From Siphonodentalium dalli (taxonomy: Eukaryota > Mollusca > Scaphopoda > Gadilida > Siphonodentaliidae), in NCBI GenBank assembly GCA_032622095.1, contig CP136069.1, positions 104,934,278 through 104,998,277 of the forward strand: DNA of 64,000 bases, given 5' to 3'. The notes under the pieces were generated by a model. The model was not told the DNA's origin. It saw only the letters and a program-made list of their open reading frames with translations, and made no database searches. Of this stretch, positions 59,001 to 64,000 are shown piece after piece; within the stretch, counting starts at the first letter, position 1; each line of letters begins with the position of its first letter. The position numbers and the translations under genes are program-made.

Positions 59001-61165
59001 GCAAGAATGTCAAAATGCTGTCATAAATGTTGAAGTGTTTGTTCGTTAATAACGTGAGTAGTGAATAGATTGCATGCACAATTACTGAAGAGGTATGTTT
59101 ATTCTCCCATGTTTCTGCACAAACTTATTTATTTAGTAATAGTCATATAGGCCCTAGCTTCCCAAAATAAAGAGCGTCTATACTATGTTAACACACCTGC
59201 TATAGCTGTAGCAATATATATGGAATGTGTACACCTTATGCATGGAACTACCTCACGGGGTATCATTGTGCAGAAACGCCACTGACAACGTCCATTGTGT
59301 CATGGTCGTTTAAGAACGTGTCCAATATATAAGATAACGAGTGTCACAGTGCGCCACTATCGAAAATCTGGTTGGTCACATATCTGATTTATCGCTACCT
59401 AGGGATAAAAATAGCACCTGTTGAATAGTTTAAAATTTTAGTTTTTTCATATATATACGCTTTTGGGAGAAGGACACAAAAGTTGAACTATGATACTTAC
59501 AAATTTTCTTTATATTGTCTTTTATTCGGAATTGGCGTAGCTTATCACAAGCCAAATGTCAAGTTGTCAACTTTGTTGGAATTATATTAACGACAATAAA
59601 CGAGCCGAACAGGCAGCCGACTCGGCGGTTCCCAACCGTACAACTTTTAGTGGGCTGCAGAACGAAAAATGTTGATAAAGTTGAAATATAATACCTAAAA
59701 TTTTAATATTAATGCCCTCTATGTCTAATGGGTGTATGTTATCACAAACCAAAAAAACAACTTTCTTGAAATTTTATTAAAGACAATAAACGAAATAGAA
59801 ATTCCCAACTACACATTTAACCGGGCTCGACCTCGGACTTGGACTACAACTTTTAGTGTGTCCCTATTTTGGGTTGTTATTTTTTAAAAACCGAAACCAT
59901 ATACTTCCGGTATTTCCAATGCGGTCATTACCGATTTTGTTCTCTCAAAAACAAATCCATCATAATCCATATTTAATGTTAACTTTTATGTAACAAATTA
60001 TTTATATATATGTGATTGGTGCACAAGTGTTGTATTGAATTCGTCTCAAGAGTTGTTTTATTCATTATTTGAAGAAACGAATTCGCTGACATTGTTGCTT
60101 GTTCTGCATTGAAAATTGGAGAGGTGATCTATAATTATTCAGTCATCTAGTTGCTGTCAAAACGGCAGAAATTGAATAATACAGAGTAACATTTCATATA
60201 TAGATATTCATTCTTGTTAGTGAACGTTCAGACGACTACGATGCAATCGTAGGTGGAGGTACTAGTTTCAGGTGGGGGGGGGGGGCGGGCAAATACAATC
60301 GTTGATAATGATAGTTTGTTCACAGTAATCACACGACTGCGATGTCATCGCATATAAAGAAATATCTGTTTTATTAAAAAGCATGTAACAGTATCACTTA
60401 CGATTGAATCGTGGTAGTCTGAACCACAGTTGTTGGAAATTTGTGTCAAAAACCGCGAAAACAGACAAATCCCCATCCCTACTTACTAATACTATATTAT
60501 TGACAAGTAGGGAAAGCCGGTCGACAAAATGAGCCCAACCACTTCCCCTCATAACCATGTCACCGCTCGTTTCGGGTTCAATTGCAACAATAAAAACAGA
60601 TATTTCTTTTCATGTTTACCAGGTCTGGGTGAACCTGAAATGGAGCTACTATAGCTAGAAGTAGCTATTATTGTCCGATCTAGCTACTGGAAAATCGTCT
60701 GCGGTGGGTAAATTTGCGTTTATGATACTAAAACGAATTTTCCGGTTGTCAAACACATCGTCATCCACTTTGGCACATTTGAAAACACCTCTATGCAGAT
60801 AATTAGTGTTTCGTGGAGGTACGCTTTTTATCGGAAAATTAAGATAAAAGTTTGCAAAACTAATTAAAGATTGTACCATGTGAAGTTACATTAAAAAATC
60901 AAGATCTGTCGCAGCAAAATGGACTGATAATTCGCCATTTTGTCCAAGCTAACCCACCTGACTGCATCGACCAATCAAAAGTAGGTTATATACTTTTAAT
61001 CGGTGTTTTAAAATATATTCTTGTCTGTTAAAAAATCCATGGCAGGGCGATTCGATCATGCTGTGATCAGTTCTAAAAATAGCGCGGTATACCTCGTGGT
61101 GTTGTATGTCATTACGAGACAGCGATATCTAGCAGACGAGACATATTCAACAAAATCATGGCGAA
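59001..61165. other. Interior of the 4.7-kb element, no gene recognised
   Basis: AT-rich. Holds two diverged ~190-bp units around 59510-59880 ('tatcacaa.ccaaa', 'gacaataaacga') and a G-run near 60272-60284. A 74-aa minus-strand frame at 60655-60879 has no recognisable domain. No sign of splice-linked coding structure that I can support. Confidence 0.5.
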
Positions 61166-61430
61166 ACAAATTTGACTTTTGGGTATCCTGCAAGGTGGGG
61201 GGCCTTGTCCTGATTTCTTTGAAAAAGGCGAATAGATCCAAAACGACTCTACCGATTGCCTTGATGTTGTACGTGCATAGCTCTCGTCCTTGGCTATTAA
61301 CTGGACTGGGTGCGGAGTTCGTCCGACCTTGACCTTGGCACAAAACACTCTTCATGTTGATTATTGTTGTGTGCGCATTTCCTCCGGAACGGCTTGAGAT
61401 ATCAAGTTCGGATTTGCTCTATTAGGTTCG
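61166..61430 (+). repeat. Third copy of the 57170-57800 module
   Basis: Shares 'tttgacttttgggtatcctg', 'ttgaaaaaggcgaatagatc', 'gtccttggctatt' and 'tcctccggaacggcttgaga' with the earlier modules. Placed just inside the 3' terminus of the element. Confidence 0.75.
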
Positions 61431-61521
61431 TCTTCTCATGTGCTACAAGCACACAAAAAATGGTTCACCTTGGTAAACATTGAAGTATCGAAATTGCAGT
61501 GCAATTTCAATTTCATTCTAG

Positions 61522-64000
61522 TTATACTTCCATATTTTAATATGGAAGTATATTGTTATTCAATTTATTATTTTTTTCCAATATTATTATTATTATTCTT
61601 AGCAATTTTGTAACTCTTATATCACAGAAAGTACAAGAGATAAAGATCTGGAATTTTGTACGTATATAGACCTATACTAATTCTAGGTCAATAGACTATA
61701 TAGGATATTGTCCGCCCTTGATTTACAGAGTTATCTCACCTTTTGTGAAAAAATGGGGATGCTGTATCTCGAAAAGTATGAGCAGCAGAGACTCCAAATT
61801 TGGACCATATGTACAACTCAGTATGCCCTATTTGGTGAATGCATTACAATTTACGTCCGCGCTTTCGCCACAGAGTTGTCGCCCATGGTTGGCAAAACTC
61901 GATTTATTTCATATCCTGTGTCTGACTATGGCATGCAAAGTATCCAGATTTGAGATCTTCTATGCAGTTAATCATTAGCAACTTGATACGAAATAAAGTT
62001 TTGAACAGGGACGGACTTATATTTTTGGGGTTTGGGTGGGGGCAAAATTTTCGCAATTTTTTTTTGCGATGATTTCAACTATTTTTACTGTCGTGTATCT
62101 ATAGGACGTACTAATGATCCTCCTGAAAGAATTTTGTTAATCGGTTGAGAAATGTCCAAGTTACAGACCATCGAAAATTGTATTCATACATCAATTGAGG
62201 AGAAAGTGCTTATGACTCTATCTCCTCCTAGACGACGCATATAAACTAGATTTGGTTTATGTGAGCGTCTTATCCATAGAGAGAAGATGAAATGGTGAAA
62301 TTTTGACCAAGATCCAATGAAATTTGTCCGCACTAGGGAGGGGGTCAAAATTTGTCAAATTTTTTTGGTCGCTGATTTGAACCAAAATTGTTGTGAAGTA
62401 TCTATAAGATGTACTGAGTGTCATTATGAGTGAATTTTATGAATCGGTTGAGAAATGTAGAAATTGTGGCCACTTCCTTTTTTTCAAGTTTACAGAAAAT
62501 GCACTATGAATTTAAATTCATTCAACCAATCCTCACGTGTTTGGTGTCATTCGATGGGGAATTTCTAGTACTTCTAAACGATTACCTACTTGCTGTATTA
62601 TGTCGATAGAGGCGAGAGATATTCGAAAAGTATGAACAGAACAACATACATATTGGCCTACATTATAAAATATCGGCACAATACCTCACCAAAACCCTGG
62701 TAAATATTATAGGGGCATCAAATACGAACACAATGACGCAAATATTATCTAGATATCTCAACAATTGGCCGAGATATGGCGACTTTTCTATCTACGTCAC
62801 CAAATTTCGAGGCATGGGTGGAGGTCACACCAGAACGTTCAAACTGAACACAGAAATGTCAATAAACCATACTATCGACATACCAATCAATTTCGCGCGA
62901 TTCCCTTATTATACTTCCATATTTTAATATGGAAGTATATTGTTATTCAATTTATTATTTTTTTCCAATATTATTATTATTATTCTTAGCAATTTTGTAA
63001 CTCTTATATCACAGAAAGTACAAGAGATAAAGATCTGGAATTTTGTACGTATATAGACCTATACTAATTCTAGGTCAATAGACTATATAGGATATTGTCC
63101 GCCCTTGATTTACAGAGTTATCTCACCTTTTGTGAAAAAATGGGGATGCTGTATCTCGAAAAGTATGAGCAGCAGAGACTCCAAATTTGGACCATATGTA
63201 CAACTCAGTATGCCCTATTTGGTGAATGCATTACAATTTACGTCCGCGCTTTCGCCACAGAGTTGTCGCCCATGGTTGGCAAAACTCGATTTATTTCATA
63301 TCCTGTGTCTGACTATGGCATGCAAAGTATCCAGATTTGAGATCTTCTATGCAGTTAATCATTAGCAACTTGATACGAAATAAAGTTTTGAACAGGGACG
63401 GACTTATATTTTTGGGGTTTGGGTGGGGGCAAAATTTTCGCAATTTTTTTTTGCGATGATTTCAACTATTTTTACTGTCGTGTATCTATAGGACGTACTA
63501 ATGATCCTCCTGAAAGAATTTTGTTAATCGGTTGAGAAATGTCCAAGTTACAGACCATCGAAAATTGTATTCATACATCAATTGAGGAGAAAGTGCTTAT
63601 GACTCTATCTCCTCCTAGACGACGCATATAAACTAGATTTGGTTTATGTGAGCGTCTTATCCATAGAGAGAAGATGAAATGGTGAAATTTTGACCAAGAT
63701 CCAATGAAATTTGTCCGCACTAGGGAGGGGGTCAAAATTTGTCAAATTTTTTTGGTCGCTGATTTGAACCAAAATTGTTGTGAAGTATCTATAAGATGTA
63801 CTGAGTGTCATTATGAGTGAATTTTATGAATCGGTTGAGAAATGTAGAAATTGTGGCCACTTCCTTTTTTTCAAGTTTACAGAAAATGCACTATGAATTT
63901 AAATTCATTCAACCAATCCTCACGTGTTTGGTGTCATTCGATGGGGAATTTCTAGTACTTCTAAACGATTACCTACTTGCTGTATTATGTCGATAGAGGC
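61522..64000 (+). repeat. Array 3: 1387-bp monomer, one full copy and part of a second
   Basis: The boundary palindrome is at 61524-61551 and again at about 62911-62938. The two copies are near-identical as far as the window runs. The second half of the monomer (about 62080-62935) aligns with arrays 1 and 2. The first part is related to 25033-25547 instead, so this monomer is a distinct subfamily. Unlike the internal boundaries, its first copy is preceded by hairpin-CTAG. Small open frames are not called as genes. Confidence 0.9.

Larger units (their letters stand above)
56802..61521 (+). mobile_element. Candidate Helentron-like non-autonomous element (4.7 kb)
   Basis: Starts TTATACTTC with a perfect 12-bp stem-loop (56804-56831: ATACTTCAATGT, GTTA loop, ACATTGAAGTAT). 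Near the 3' end the same ACATTGAAGTAT recurs (61477-61488). A hairpin GAAATTGC-AGT-GCAATTTC (61490-61508) and CTAG (61518-61521) follow, then T. A terminal 5' and subterminal 3' inverted repeat with a 3' hairpin is the published Helentron layout. The interior has tandem modules but no Rep/helicase gene. Assignment rests on termini only. Confidence 0.6.

Noticed and set aside
60655-60879. 74-aa minus-strand frame as an exon or small gene
   Set aside because: No recognisable domain, no paralog in the window to compare and no clear splice or start context, so left uncalled.
56802-61521. Rep/helicase gene expected for an autonomous Helitron/Helentron
   Set aside because: Looked for long frames with helicase or Rep motifs in this interval and found none. 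Only termini support the assignment.

Overview
This window looks like transposon-derived heterochromatin or accessory DNA from an AT-rich invertebrate genome. A mollusc or another lophotrochozoan is my best guess, from the style of the interspersed repeats (the recurring 'gagttatggccctt' motif, rolling-circle-type elements with internal tandem repeats, two-ORF non-LTR retrotransposons). That assignment is inference. I see no host gene with exons, no rRNA and no convincing functional tRNA gene.

Layout: (1) 1-12564, satellite array 1, about 10 head-to-tail copies of a ~1244-bp monomer. (2) 12565-35663, a mosaic block (copy 1). It carries a 5'-truncated LINE (14263-15405), a complete minus-strand LINE (17699-24446, LINE-A), a complete plus-strand LINE (25611-31825, LINE-B), small MITEs and a ~408-bp tandem repeat with a tRNA-like core. 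(3) 35664-43965, satellite array 2, a short leading unit plus about 6.5 copies of a diverged 1242-bp relative of the same monomer. (4) 43966-56801, a second copy of the mosaic block. It lacks all three LINEs but carries a 4.8-kb DNA transposon (47292-52105) built as an inverted dimer. (5) 56802-61521, a 4.7-kb element with matching terminal structures. (6) 61522-64000, the start of array 3 (1387-bp monomer).

Array plus block is therefore duplicated as one composite unit, and the two block copies act as empty and filled sites for each other. This gives precise boundaries for the insertions. The LINEs made target-site duplications (TSDs) of 63, 248 and about 710 bp, and the DNA transposon made a 3-bp TAA duplication.

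The arrays and blocks are joined at CTAG|T junctions. Each has a hairpin a few bases upstream of CTAG, and usually a 5' palindrome just downstream that begins TTATACTTC. The 5' arm and a subterminal 3' sequence are inverted complements and have changed together in one element. This is the architecture described for Helentron-like rolling-circle elements and their non-autonomous derivatives. No Rep/helicase gene is present here, so the assignment rests on termini only.

The only intact coding sequences are the ORF1/ORF2 pairs of LINE-A and LINE-B. The DNA transposon carries only decayed coding pieces.
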